Below, piece by piece: positions 24,799 through 51,100 of a DNA stretch of 64,000 bases. The DNA comes from Streptomyces violaceusniger Tu 4113. Lineage in GTDB: Bacteria > Actinomycetota > Actinomycetes > Streptomycetales > Streptomycetaceae. The notes below the pieces were generated by a model. The model worked only from the letters and a program-made list of their open reading frames with translations, did not search any database and was not told the DNA's origin. Location: contig NC_015957.1 in the NCBI RefSeq assembly GCF_000147815.2, positions 10,106,001-10,170,000 on the forward strand. Reading direction: 5' to 3'. The translations under genes were made by a program, and so were the position numbers. The stretch's first letter is position 1. Each line of letters opens with the position of its first letter.

Positions 24799-25285
24799 CC
24801 GTTTCGGCCACCGACACCGGGCGCTGGAAGGACCGGTCGTAGTAGACCAGCGGGGCGTCCTCGCCGACGTGGGCCGCCACGACCCGGCCGATGAGGACGG
24901 AGTGGTCGCCGCCGTCCACCACACGGTGCAGTGCGCAGGCGACCCGGGCGACCGCCTCCGGTATGCCCGGCAGCCCCAGCTCCATCGGCAGGGTGTCCCC
25001 CGCCGCGAACCGGTCCACACCGGAGGCGGCGAAGCGCCTCGCGATGTCGGCCTGTCCCTCCGCCAGGATGTTGATCATGAAACTTCCGGCGGTGGTGAAC
25101 GCCTCGTGGGTGCTCGCGGTCTTGCCCAGGCAGATCAGCACCAGTGGCGGGGCCAGGGACAGCGAGCTGAACGAGCTGCCCGTGAACCCCCATCTGCGCC
25201 CGGACGCGTCGACCGTCGTGGCCACCGTCACGGGGGCGGGCACCCGGGCCATGGTCCGGGTGAACTCCTCAGAGGTGATGGTCAT
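24776..25285 (-). CDS. NRPS-linked flavin reductase (FMN-binding split barrel)
   Basis: Protein of 169 residues of the HpaC/ActVB family, providing reduced flavin to a monooxygenase or halogenase. Features: FTRTMARVPAPVTVATTVDA, GFTGSSFSSLSLAPPLVLICLGK, GSFMINILAEGQADIARRFA and CALHRVVDGGDHSVLIGRVV. It starts 7 bases after the NRPS-A stop codon, so it belongs to that transcript. No flavin-dependent hydroxylase or halogenase is in the window; the partner may lie past 64 kb or elsewhere. It is only distantly similar to the other reductase at 16,056. ATG at 25285; the frame runs upstream into NRPS-A but homology begins here. Confidence 0.88.
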   Translation of the reverse strand: MTITSEEFTRTMARVPAPVTVATTVDASGRRWGFTGSSFSSLSLAPPLVLICLGKTASTHEAFTTAGSFMINILAEGQADIARRFAASGVDRFAAGDTLPMELGLPGIPEAVARVACALHRVVDGGDHSVLIGRVVAAHVGEDAPLVYYDRSFQRPVSVAETAPGAAVW

Positions 25286-25292
25286 CGACGTT

Positions 25293-39803
<14,511 letters not shown>

Positions 39804-40138
39804 GCACTCACTCCACATTCGATGGGAGAAAGGAGACGGTCGGCTGAACAGCCTTCACGCTTCGCAGCCTCTCCGACGCCCGTGAGGTGCGACAACGACA
39901 GTGCAAAGAATTGAGTACGCCCGGGGCCGGACCCCGCGGGGGCTGCCCGGGTGCCCCTCCTGCGTGCGGTGCAGACCGCCTCCCCCACACGGCTGAGCCG
40001 GGCCCTTCCTGCGGTGGATGTGCGGGGCATCGAACCACTGCGATCTTTGAAGGGCCACAGGCAGGCATCGCCGGCCGGGTCGGCGGACGCACCCGGTCCT
40101 CCGCACCGACCCGGCATCCGGACGAGGAGGATTCGCCC
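39804..40138. promoter_or_regulatory. Divergent promoter region between NRPS-A and the membrane-protein gene
   Basis: 335 bases without a credible gene. It must hold the NRPS-A promoter (minus) and that of the membrane-protein gene (plus). Minus-strand TTGCAC (39900–39905) is a possible -35 but no matching -10 stands out. No clear operator is seen. Confidence 0.4.
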
Positions 40139-40753
40139 ATGACCGCCCGCACCATCCTGACGAAGATGCACGGCCGGGTGGCCGCGGGAGTGCCCCGCTG
40201 GGCCGTGCGCACCGCTTACGCCATCACCCTGGTCACGCTGCCCTCCTGCATCTGGCGGATCGCGGGCGTCAACCTGGGTGCGCCGCTGCTGGAGCACAAC
40301 TCGACGGGCCCGGGCTCCTCGGAGACCCCGCACCTGTTCACCGGCGGCTGGTGGTACGTCATCGGGCTCAGCGTCTTCAGCGAGGCGCTGGCGTTCCTGT
40401 CCTTCGGACTGGTCACCCGGTGGGGCGAGGTGTGGCCGAACTGGATGCCCGGTCTGCGCGGGCGCCGGGTGCCGACCCTGGCGGCCGTCATCCCGGCCGG
40501 CCTCGGTTCGGTGGCGCTGCTGCTCTTTCCCTACGCGCTGGTCATGATCGCCTTCGATATGAAGATCACCGGAGAGCCCCTCGGGCTGGCCATCCACGGC
40601 TGGCAGTCCGTGGCCTTCTGGATCGCGTACGCGCCGCTGGTCGCCTGGGGGCCGCTGCTCGGCGTCCTGACGGTGCACTACTACCGGCGTCGGCGCTCCG
40701 CCCGGCCCGCGGCCGTCGAGTCCCAGGAGGCCGGGGCCGCCCTGACGGGCTGA
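40139..40753 (+). CDS. Multi-pass membrane protein of unknown function
   Basis: Not recognised. It has 204 residues with four probable membrane helices: about 24–42 (AYAITLVTLPSCIWRIAGV), 75–98 (WWYVIGLSVFSEALAFLSFG), 121–148 (AAVIPAGLGSVALLLFPYAL) and 160–185 (SVAFWIAYAPLVAWGPLLGV), then a basic tail HYYRRRRSARP. ATG at 40139 follows GAGGAGG at good spacing. It stands on the plus strand inside the otherwise minus-strand NRPS region, between the P450 and NRPS-A, so it splits the cluster into two transcription units. Its stop lies in an 8-bp tandem repeat. Export, immunity or no link to the cluster are all possible. Confidence 0.85.
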   Translation: MTARTILTKMHGRVAAGVPRWAVRTAYAITLVTLPSCIWRIAGVNLGAPLLEHNSTGPGSSETPHLFTGGWWYVIGLSVFSEALAFLSFGLVTRWGEVWPNWMPGLRGRRVPTLAAVIPAGLGSVALLLFPYALVMIAFDMKITGEPLGLAIHGWQSVAFWIAYAPLVAWGPLLGVLTVHYYRRRRSARPAAVESQEAGAALTG

Positions 40754-40789
40754 CGGTCTGACGGGCTGACGGGCTGACGGGCTGACGGG
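40742..40789. repeat. 8-bp tandem repeat, six copies
   Basis: Six CTGACGGG units (one with a final T), 40742–40789. The stop codon of the membrane-protein gene lies in the second unit, so a change in copy number would leave the last codons almost unaltered. Confidence 0.9.
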
Positions 40790-40803
40790 CCCGGCGAGCA
40801 CAA

Positions 40804-40841
40804 GACCGCCCGGCGTCCCCTCGTGGGGGCGCCGGGCGGTC
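40804..40841. terminator. Bidirectional terminator between the membrane-protein gene and the P450
   Basis: Perfect 12-bp outer stem (40804–40815 with 40830–40841) and a further inner G/C stem (40817–40820 with 40825–40828). It lies between two convergent genes and ends the NRPS-C/NRPS-B/P450 transcript. Confidence 0.88.
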
Positions 40842-40864
40842 GTCTCTCCGGGGTCCGGGACCGG

Positions 40865-42130
40865 TCAGTCGTCGGCGGTGGCCAGCCCCGCCTCGTCCGG
40901 CCGGAACCGGACCGGCAGGGTCGACATCCCGGCCATCAGATTGGAGTGGATCCGGCGCGGCTCACCGGTGAGCTCGATACCGTCGCTGAAGGTCCGCATC
41001 GCGTCCAGCATCTCCTTCACCTCCACCCGCGCCAGATAGGCGCCGAGGCAGAAGTGCGGACCGTAGCCGAAGGTGATGTGCTTGTTCGGCGAACGGCCGA
41101 GGTCCAGGACGTACGGGTCGTCGAAGACCGACTCGTCGCGGTTGGCCGAGGTGTTCCACAGCGTCACCACGTCGCCCGCCTTGATGGTCCCCCCGGCCAT
41201 CTCGATGTCGACCAGCGCGGTACGGCCGAAGTTCATCGCGGGGGTGGCCCAGCGCAGCGCCTCCTCGGTCGCCGACTCCAGCGTCACCGAGCCCTCCTTG
41301 AGCCGCTTCCACTGCTCCGGCTCACGGCTGAGGGTGTAGAGGGAGTCGATCATCGTGAGCCGGCTGGTCTCATCGCCGCCCAGGATGAGGCTGTAGCAGT
41401 TGAAGACGATGTCCTGATCGGTCAGCGGCACGCCGTCGATCTCACTGGCGGTGAGCGTGCTGATCACGTCGTCCTGCGGATCGGCGCGCCGCTCCGCGAC
41501 CAGGTCGCTGAAGTACAGCAGGATCTCGTTGCGCGCCAGGAACGCCTCCTCCGGGGCCTGGTCCGCCTCGTCCGAGCTGAGCGAGGACTTGGTCAGGCCC
41601 AGCAGATACGAGTGGTCCTTCACCGGCACCCCGAGCAGACCGCCCACGGTGGTCAGCGGGATCACCGAGGCCACCTCGGACGCGAAGTCCCCCTCCCCCC
41701 GCCGGACCGCGTCGGCGATCATCCGGCGGGCGTTGACCCGGACCAGCTCCGCGACCTTGGACAGGGCTCGCGGCGAGAACGCCTTGAGCATCACGTTGCG
41801 CAGGTCCTTGTGGCGGCGGCCGTCGGTCACCGCCAGCATCTGGCCGGCGGCCGAGTCGCCGCCCGCCAGCAGCGTCACCAGGACGTTGCCCTTCTCCGAG
41901 GTGAGCCGCTGGTTGTCCCGGTAGAGCGCCATCACGTCGGCGTAGCGGCTGACCACCCAGAAGCCGGGTGTGCCGTCGACCGGCGGATGCCAGTACAGCG
42001 GGTGGTCGGCGCGCAGCCGGCGCCAGTACGCGTCCATGTCGTGCTCGAGGTAGGTTCGGGTATCGACCAGGTTGATGGCCGAGATCTCCTCCGGTATCTC
42101 GTCGCGGCTCGTCGCTGTCTGCACGCTCAT
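40865..42130 (-). CDS. Cytochrome P450, probable carrier-bound amino-acid beta-hydroxylase (CYP163-like)
   Basis: Soluble heme monooxygenase of 421 residues. Motifs: oxygen-binding helix LILGGDETSR near residue 245, the ExxR of EEALRW, and the heme loop FGYGPHFCLGAYLAR with the thiolate Cys near residue 354. The run ALRWATPAMNFGRTA and TLWNTSANRDESVFDDPY recalls NovI, NikQ and P450-Sky, which hydroxylate the beta-carbon of amino acids held on carrier domains (from memory). It follows NRPS-B by 16 bases, so it is cotranscribed, and probably acts on one of the carrier-bound residues. ATG 42130 sits very close to GGTGGAGAG; GTG 42124 has better spacing and may be the true start. No ferredoxin gene is nearby. 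Confidence 0.92.
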   Translation of the reverse strand: MSVQTATSRDEIPEEISAINLVDTRTYLEHDMDAYWRRLRADHPLYWHPPVDGTPGFWVVSRYADVMALYRDNQRLTSEKGNVLVTLLAGGDSAAGQMLAVTDGRRHKDLRNVMLKAFSPRALSKVAELVRVNARRMIADAVRRGEGDFASEVASVIPLTTVGGLLGVPVKDHSYLLGLTKSSLSSDEADQAPEEAFLARNEILLYFSDLVAERRADPQDDVISTLTASEIDGVPLTDQDIVFNCYSLILGGDETSRLTMIDSLYTLSREPEQWKRLKEGSVTLESATEEALRWATPAMNFGRTALVDIEMAGGTIKAGDVVTLWNTSANRDESVFDDPYVLDLGRSPNKHITFGYGPHFCLGAYLARVEVKEMLDAMRTFSDGIELTGEPRRIHSNLMAGMSTLPVRFRPDEAGLATADD

Positions 42131-42146
42131 CTCTCCACCAATCGGG

Positions 42147-45100
42147 TCACTTGAGTTCCCGGAGCTTCTCGTTGAGTACGCGGCCGATCTCGGCGGCCGG
42201 TTCGGGCCGCATCAGGTACGGGTGGGCACAGCCGATCCGCCGGTACTCGATCCGTCCGTCGACATGGGGCCGCCACCGCTCGGCGCGCGCGGCCAGGTCG
42301 GCCGCGGGCACCGAGGGGTCCTCCTCGGCCACCAGCACCAGCAGGTCGCCCCGGTAGGGGGCCGGTTCATAGGCCAGGAACAGCCGTCGGTTGTTGGCGA
42401 AGGCACGGGCCAGGGCGGCCACGTTGTCCTCGTCCAGGCTGGCCAGCACGGACTGCCGCTCCCGCAGCATGGTCACCACCTGGCCGTGCGTCAGCCGCAC
42501 ATCGCCCAGGGCGTCCACGTCGTAGCCCTCGAAGTCCAGCAGCACCCGCAGCGCGTCCTGTTCGTCCGGGAGCCGGTCGGGCAGCGGCTGGGAGCGGTCG
42601 AGGGGGAACTCGTCCAGGTTGACCAGCAGCGCCACCTCCTCGCCCTCGGCCTGCAGCAGCGCCGCCATGGCGTGGATGACCGTGCCACCGAGCGACCAGC
42701 CGAGCAGGGCATACGGTCCGGTGGGCTGGACCCGGCGGATCTGGGCGACATAGTCGGCCGCCATCTCCTCCAGGGTCGCGGGGAGCGCGTTTGCCTCGCC
42801 CCCCTCGCCGCCCAGCCCGCGGCACTGCAGCCCGTAGACCGGATGCTCGGCGTCCACGCTCCGCAGCAGCGCCGAGTAGCTCCAGCTCAGCCCGCCCGCG
42901 GGGTGGACGCAGAACAGCGGGGTGCGGCTGCCGTGCTCGCGCAGCGGAAGCAGCACATCCAGCGAGTCCTGCTCCGCGTCGCCGCCGAGCTTCTGGGCCA
43001 GTTCGGCGACGGTGGGCGCGGTCAGCACCGTCCGCATGCCGAGCTTCACGCCGAACGCCGACCGGATCCGGTTGACCAGGCCCATCGACATGATGCTGTC
43101 GCCGCCCAGGTCGAAGAAGCTGTCGTGGACGCCCACCACGTCAAGACCCAGCGCCTCCCGGAACAGTCCGCACAGGATCTCCTCCTGCGGGGTGCGCGGG
43201 CCGCTCCACTCGCGGGGGTGGTAGTCGGGTGCGGGCAGCGCCTTGCGGTCGACCTTCCCGTTGGCGTTCAGCGGCAGCTCGTCGAGCACCATGAACGCGG
43301 CCGGGACCATGTAGTCCGGTACGGCCGCGGCCAGCCGCTGGCGCACCGCCGCGGTGTCCAGCCCGCTGCCCGCCGCCGGCACCAGATAGGCGGCCAGCCG
43401 CTTGCCCGCGCCCTCGTCGCCGCGCAGTACGACCGTGGCGCGGCCCACCTCGGGGTCCCGGGCCAGCGCGGCCTCGATCTCGCCGAGTTCCACGCGGTAG
43501 CCGCGGACCTTGACCTGCTCGTCCACCCGGCCCAGGTACTCCAGCTGCCCGTCCGCGTTCCAGCGTGCCAGGTCGCCGGTGCGGTACAGCCGGCCGCCCG
43601 GCGTGCCGAACGGATCGGCCACGAACCGGGCCGCCGTCAGAGCGGGCCGGCCCAGATAGCCGCGGGCGAGCTGGCCGCCGCCGATGTAGAGCTCCCCGAC
43701 GGCGCCGCGCGGCGCGGGCCGCAGCCCCGCGTCGAGCACGTACAGCCGGGTGTTGGGAGTGGGCCGGCCGATCGGCACCGCGCCGGACGGGGTCTCCTCG
43801 CCCGGCTCCAGCCGCAGCACGGCGCAGCCGACGGTGGCCTCGGTGGGCCCGTACTCGTTCACCACGGCCACGTCCGGGTGGGCGGCGCGCCAGGGGGCCA
43901 GCGCCTCGCCCAGCAGTTGCTCACCGCCGATCACCAGCTCACGGGCCGGGGAGCACTCCGGGTCCACACCGGCCAGCAGCGGCAGATGCGACGGGGTGAC
44001 CTTGCAGAACGCGGGCCGGACCCGCCCTTCCGCGGGCTGCTCCAGCTCCGCCACCTGCACACAGCCGCCGGTCGTCAGCGGGCCGAACAGCGAGGTGACC
44101 GCCATGTCGAAGGAGACCGGCGAGTGCAGCAGGGCCCGCTCTCCCAGCGACGGGTACGCCTCGGCGGCGTAGTCGAGGTACTGGGCGAACGAACGGTGCT
44201 CCACCACGACGCCCTTGGGCCGCCCGGTGGACCCCGAGGTGTAGATCACATACGCGGGGCTCTGCGCATGCCAGCGCTGACCTGCGGGGACGGCGGGGGC
44301 GGGCCCGTCCGACGGCCGGTCCAGCAGCCGCACCGGCGCCGCCGCCTTGGGCAGTCCGGGCGCGACATCCGAGCGGCTCAGCACCAGCACCGGAGCCGCG
44401 TCGGTGAGGACGTGCGCCAGCCGGTCGGCCGGGTCGCCCGGGTCCACGGGCAGATAGCCGCCGCCCGCCTTGAGCACCGCGAGAGCGGCGATCACCAGGT
44501 CCGCCGAGCGCGGCAGCGCCAGCGCCACCAGCCGCTCGGGGCCCACCCCGGCCCCGATCAGCTCGGCGGCCAGCCGGTCGGCGGCCGCGTCGAGCTGCGC
44601 GTAGCTGAGCCGGGTGCCGTCCGCGTCCAGCAGCGCCGGGGCGTCCGGGGTACGGGCGGCCTGGGCCTGGAAGCGTTCGGGCACCAGGGCGGCGGGCGCG
44701 GGCCGGGCCGTGGCGGTGAACTCCTCCAGCAGCGTGCGGCGTTCGTCCGTGGCCAGCAGATCGACCCGGTTCACCGGCTGCTCCGGCGCGCCGATCATGG
44801 CGTCGAACACCCGCACCAGCCGGTCGCCGATGGCCTCCACGGCGTCGCGGTCCACGACGTCCGGCCGGTAGCCCAGACGCAGCCGCAGGGCGCGTCCCGG
44901 CATCGCCACCAGACTGATCGGGTAGTGGTTGGCGTCCGAGCCGTAGGTGCCGATGATGCGCAAACCGTCCTCGACGGCCGGCATTCCGTCGCCTTCCAGC
45001 GGATAGTTCTCGGTCACCACGATCGTGTCGAACAGCGTGTCCGGCTCGACCAGGCGCAGCACGTCCTGGAGGCCCAGGTAGTGGTGGTCCATCACCGCCG

Positions 45101-48100
45101 TCTGCTGGCCTCGCAGCCGCTCCAACAGCGTCGTCCAGGTGTCGGCCGGCTTCAGCTCGGCGCGGACCGGGACGGTGTTGATGAACAGGCCGACCATGGT
45201 CTCCACACCCGGGAGGTCCGCGGGGCGGCCGGAGACGATCGCGCCGAACACCACGTCGGTCCGGCCGGTCAGCCCGGACAGCACCACACTCCAGGCCGCC
45301 TGCACTACCGTGTTCAGGGTCACCTCGTGGCGTCGGGCCAGCCCGGTCAGCTCCGTGGTGGTGCGTTCGGGGAGTTCCACGAGCAGGTCGCCGGGAACCT
45401 CGGCGGTCCGTCCGTCGCTGTCGGGCGCGATGAGCGTCGCGCCGTCCACCCCGGAGAGCACCGTGCGCCATGCTTCGCGTGCCGCCTGCTTGTCCTGCCG
45501 GCCGAGCCACGCGAGATAGTCGCGGTACGGCGTGACGTCCGGCAGCACCGACTCGTCGCCGTCCGCCTCGTACAGCGCGAACAGCTCACGCATCAGCAGG
45601 GGGCCCGACCAGCCGTCGAGCAGCAGATGGTGATTGGTCATCAGGAACCGGGCCAGCTGGTCGCCCATGTGGATCAGGGTGAAGCGCAGCAGCGGCGGCC
45701 GCTCGGGGTCGAACCGGCGCACCCGGTCCTCGTCCATCAGCGCGTCCAGCCGGGCGGCCCGCTCCGCCGCCGGCAGATGGCCGAAGTCCAGCTCGGTCCA
45801 GGGCAGTTCGAGGTCGCCGGCCACCACCTGTACGGGGCGGCTCAGCCCCTGCTGGCGGAAGCCCGCGCGCAGGTTGGCGTGGCGCCGCAGCAGGGTCCGC
45901 GCCGCGCCGCGCAGCCTGTCCGCGTCCAGGGCGCCCGCGAGGTCGATGCCGAGCTGCACGGTGTAGAGGTCGGGCTCGTCCTCGTCGAACTGGGCGTGGA
46001 AGAGCAGCCCCTCCTGCATCGGCGTGAGCGGCAGGACGTCCTCCAACCGCTCCGCCCCGGCGGACTCGACCGCCTCGATCTCGTCCTGGGTCAGCGGGAC
46101 CAGCGTCAGGTCGGAGGGGCTGTAGCCGCCCGCCTCCGGCCGCTCGGCGTGCCTGACCAGGGCGGTGAGCGCGGTCAGCCAGTTCTGGCCCAGCTCGCGG
46201 ACCTCGTCCTCGCTCAGCAGCTCGCCCGCCCAGGACACATCGGCGACCAGCCGAGGGCCGTCCGGCAGGTCCTGGGTCATCGCGGTGATGTCGACGGTGT
46301 GCGCGAGCGGGCGCTCGGGGTCGCTGCCGCCGTCGAGGTCGAAGCCGTCCGGGGCCGGACCCTCGGCCAAGGTGGCCTCCGCGGTCGCCACGGCGGCGGG
46401 GAAACGGCCCAGGTAGTTGAAGCTGATCTGGGGCTCGGGCAGCCGCGACAGCACCGGAGCGGTCTGCGGGTTGAGGTACCGCAGCAGACCGTAACCGATC
46501 CCGTTGTCCGGCAGGTCGCGCAGTTGCTCCTTGACCCGCTTGAGCACCCGGCCGGTCGCCGGGCCGCCCGCGCGGTACTCGGCCCAGTCGTGCGGGCCGG
46601 GGTCGAGCCGTACCGGGAACAGGCTGGTGAACCAGCCGACGGTCCGGGACAGGTCGACGCCCTCGTCGAGCTCTTCACGGCCGTGGCCCTCCAGGTTGAC
46701 CAGGAGAGGGCCGGTTTGGTGGCCCCGCTGTGCGCGCCACTGGGTGACGGCGGCCGCGAACGCGCTCAGCAGGACATCGTTCATCCGGGCGTGGAACGCG
46801 GCGGGCACGGTGGTGAGCAGGGCCGAGGTCTGCTCGGTGGGCAGCGTGAGGATCAGCCGCTTGGTGGTCGCGGTGATGTCCCGCGCGGGGTCGAGCGGCC
46901 GGTCGGCGAGCGCCGGGTCGGGCTCGGCGAGGGTGTCCAGCCAGAACTTCAGCTCCTCGATCCGCTCCGGCCGCTGGGCGGCGTCGGTGAGCCGCTGCGC
47001 CCACTCCCGGAACGAGGTGCCGACGGCGTCGAGCCCGGAGGTGCCGCCGTCCGTCTGCGACCACGCCGCGGTCAGGTCGGGCAGCAGGATGCGCCAGGAG
47101 ACACCGTCGACCGCCAGGTGGTGGATGGTGAGCAGCAGCCTGCCGGCGACGTCCGGGCCGGCGTCGAACCAGACGGCCTGGAGCATCAGCCCCGCCTCGG
47201 GGTCGAGCCGGTCCCAGGCGCCCTTGGTCTCCTCCGCCATACGGGCCCGGGCCCGCTCCTCGTCCAGCCCGGTCAGATCGACCCGGCGCAGGCAGTCCGC
47301 CGCCCGGACCGCGCCACGCTCGGGCACCTCCAGGCTCCACACCACGCCACCGGTGCGGCGCAGCCGCATCCGCAGCGCGTCGTGGTGGTCGAGCACCGTC
47401 TGCAACCCGGACCGCAGGCGCTGCTCGCCGAGATCGGCCGGGACCATGATCATGTTGGTCTGGCTGAACCGGTCGGGGCGGCCGCCCCGCTCGCGCATCC
47501 AGTGGATGATCGGCGTCAGCGGTACGTCGCCGATCCCCGCGGAGGCCGCCACGGGCTCGGCCGCGGCGGCCTCCGCGGGAACGTCCTCGACGGCTGTGGC
47601 CTTGGCGAGGGCGGCCACCGTCTTGTGCTCGAACACATCCCGCGGCGTCAGCTTGACGCCCGCGTCACGCGCCCGGCGGACCAGCTGGATGGACATGATG
47701 CTGTCCCCGCCGGTGTCGAAGAAGCTGTCGTGGATGCCGACCCGCTCCAGCCCGAGGACCTCCGCGAACAACGAGCACAGCAGCTCTTCCCCGGGGGTGC
47801 GCGGCCCGTCGGTGGGGGCGGCGGCGCCGGCGTACTCCGGCTCGGGCAGCGCCTTGCGGTCGGTCTTGCCGTTGGGGGTCAGCGGCAGCGCGTCGAGCAC
47901 CACCACGGCGGCGGGCACCATGTAGTCCGGGAGCGCGGTGGCCGCCTGGGCGCGCAGCTCGGCGCCGTCCAGCGGTGCGGCGCCCGTCCCGGGCACCACA
48001 TAGGCCACCAGCCGCTGGTCCCCCGGGCGGTCCTCACGCACCATCACCTCCGCCTGCGCCACCGAGGGGCGGCTCAGCAGTACGGAGCGGATCTCGCCGG

Positions 48101-51100
48101 GCTCGATCCGGAAGCCGTGCAGCTTGACCTGCTCATCGGCGCGGCCGAGGAACATCAGCTGTCCGTCGCGGGTCCACTTGGCCAGGTCCCCGGTGCGGTA
48201 CATCCGGCTGCCGGCCGGGCCGGACGGATCGGCGACGAAGCGCTCGGCGCTGGTGCCGGGGCGGCCGAGGTAGCCGCGGGCGAGCCCGTCGCCCGCGATG
48301 TAGAGCTCACCGGCCATGCCGGTGGCCACCGGCCGCAGTTCGGCGTCCAGCACATGGACCCGGGTGTTCGGGATCGGCGTGCCGATGGGCGGCTCGGCCA
48401 CCCCGGACAGCGGTGCGCTGATGGTGGCGCACACCGTGGTCTCGGTCGGGCCGTAGGCGTTGACCATCCGCCGCCCGGCCGACCAGCGGCCGGCCAGCTC
48501 CGGCGGGGTCGCCTCACCGGCGACCAGCAGGGTGGTGCCCGCCGGCACCTCGCCGTCGCCCATCACCCCGAGCGCGGCGGGCGGAATGGTCGCCTGGGTG
48601 ACGCGCTGCTCGGCGAGGAGCCCGGCCAGCGGGGCGCCCGGATCCAGGCGCTCGGGCGGCGCCATCACCAGGGTCGCGCCGACCGGCAGCGACTGGCACA
48701 GCTCGGCGAACGCCGCGTCGAAGCTCGGCGAGGCGAACTGCAGCACCCGGCTGCCCGGGCCCAGCCCCAGCGCCTCGGCGTAGCCGGTGGCCAGGGCGGC
48801 GACACCGGCGTGCGAGACCACCACGCCCTTGGGCCTGCCGGTGGACCCGGAGGTGTAGATCACATACGCGGGGTGCCGCACCGACACCCACACCTGCGGC
48901 GGGGTGTCCGGCGCCCCGGCGACCCGGGCGGCCGTGGCCTCGTCGTCGAGGACCAGCACCGTGGCCGAGCCGGTGGACGGCAGGGTGGCCGCGATGGCCC
49001 GGGTGGTGACGACCACACCGGGACGGGCGTCGGAGAGCATGTAGGCCAGGCGCTCGGCGGGATAGGCCGGGTCCAGCGGCAGATAGGCCGCGCCGGCCTT
49101 GTGCACCGCCAGCACCGCGGCCGGCCACTCCTGCGAGCGGGGCAGCGCGAGGGCCACGAACCCCTCGGGGCCGGCGCCTTCGGCACACAGGACGTGGGCG
49201 AGCCGGTTGGCCCGGCGGTCGAGTTCGGCGTAGGACAGCTCGCTGCCCTCGAAGGCCACCGCGGGGGCGTCGGGGTGTTTCGCCACCTGCCGGGCGAACA
49301 GCTCGGGGAAGGTGGCCCGGCCGAGGTCGGGGCGGCCCGTGTCGTTGACGCGGGAGAGCATCGTCCGCTCGTCCTCGGTCAGCACGGACAGGTCCTGTAC
49401 GCGCAGCTCGGGGTCGGCGGCCACCCGCTCCAGCAGCAGCTCCAGCCGGCCGAAGAGGTCCACGACCGTCCGGCGGTCGAAGAGGTCCAGCCGGAAGTCG
49501 ATCAGCGCCTGCATCCCGTTCGGGCCGCCGTCGGCGGCGGTCCGCTCGTTGAAGGTGAACGCGAGGTCGAACTGGGTGGCGTTCACCGGCACCGGATACG
49601 CCTCGGCGTCGACACCGGGCAGACCGACCGGCGCGCTGCCCGCGGCCTCGACGTTCTGCACGTTCAGCCAGATCTGGAACAGCGGGTGCCAGGCCAGCGA
49701 GCGCTCCGGGTTGAGGAGCTCGACCAGCCGCTCGAAGGGCACCTCCTGGTTGGCGTACGCGGCGAGGTCGTACTCGCGGACGCGGTCCAGCAGTTCCCGG
49801 AAGGTCGGGGCGCCGGAGGTGTCGGTGCGCAGCACCAGCGTGTTGACGAAGAAGCCGATCATCCCCTCGAGCGCCTTGTCGTTGCGCCCGGCGATCGGCG
49901 AGCCCATGGGGACGTCGGAGCCCGCGCCGAGCGCCGAAAGCAGCGAGGCCAGACCGGCCTGGAGCACCATGAAGAGGCTGGTCCCGGTCTTCCGCGCGAC
50001 GACGGTCAGCGCCCGGTGCAGCTCCGGGGAGATGTCCATCTCGACCGTCTCGGCGGTGTAGTCCGCCGCCGGGGGCCGCGGACGGTCCGTCGGCAGCGGC
50101 AGCACATCGGGGATGCCCTCCAGCCGCTTGCGCCAGAAGTCGAGCTGCTGGGCGACCGGGCTCTGCGGATCGCCCTCCTCGCCCAGCACCTCGTAGTTCC
50201 ACATCGTGTAGTCGGCGTACTGGGCGGGCGGCGGCTCCCAGGCCGGTGCCGCTCCCTGTGCCCTGGCCAGATAGGCGGAGGTGAGATCGCCGGCCAGGGG
50301 GCCGACCGACCAGCCGTCACCTGCGATGTGGTGGAGGAGCAGCAGCAGGACGTGGTCCTCCGGGCCGATCCGGAACAGGGTCACCCGCAGCGGGGTCTCG
50401 GTCGCCAGGTCGAAGTCGCGCGCCGCCTGCTCCGCGATCGCCGTGTCCAGGTCCCGCTCGTCCACGGCGGTGACGACCAGGTCGGCCGCCCCCCGCTCCG
50501 GGCTCAGGATCAGCTGCCGGGCCGCCCCGTCGGTCTCGGGGAAGATCGTGCGCAGCGTCTCGTGCCGGGCCGTGACGTCGCGGACGGCCGCCCGCAGCGC
50601 CTCCTGGTCCAGCCGTCCCCTCAGCCGCAGGCCGATGCTGATGTTGTGGGCCGCGGCGCCGTGCTCGAACCGGTTGAGGAACCACAGCCGGCGCTGTGCG
50701 TAGGACAGCGGGATCCGCTCGGGCCGCTCCACCGCGCGCACCGGCGGCCGGGCCTCGTCGGCGCCGCGCAGCCGGGCCGCCAGCCGGGCCACCGTGGGGG
50801 CCTCCCACAGCACCCGCAGCGGCAGCTCCACGGCGAAGGCCGCCCGGGCCCGGCTGACCAGCCGGGTGGCGTGCAGCGAATGCCCGCCCAGCTCGAAGAA
50901 GTCGTCGTGGATGCCGACCGCGTCCAGGTCCAGCGTCTCCATGAACAGCCCGCACAGGATCTCCTCCTGCGGGGTGCGCGGGGCGGCGCCGGTGGACAGC
51001 TCACCGAAGTCGGGCGCGGGCAGCGCCTTGCGGTCGGTCTTGCCGTTGGGGGTCAGCGGCAGCGCGTCCAGCACCATGAACGCCGAGGGGATCATGTACT

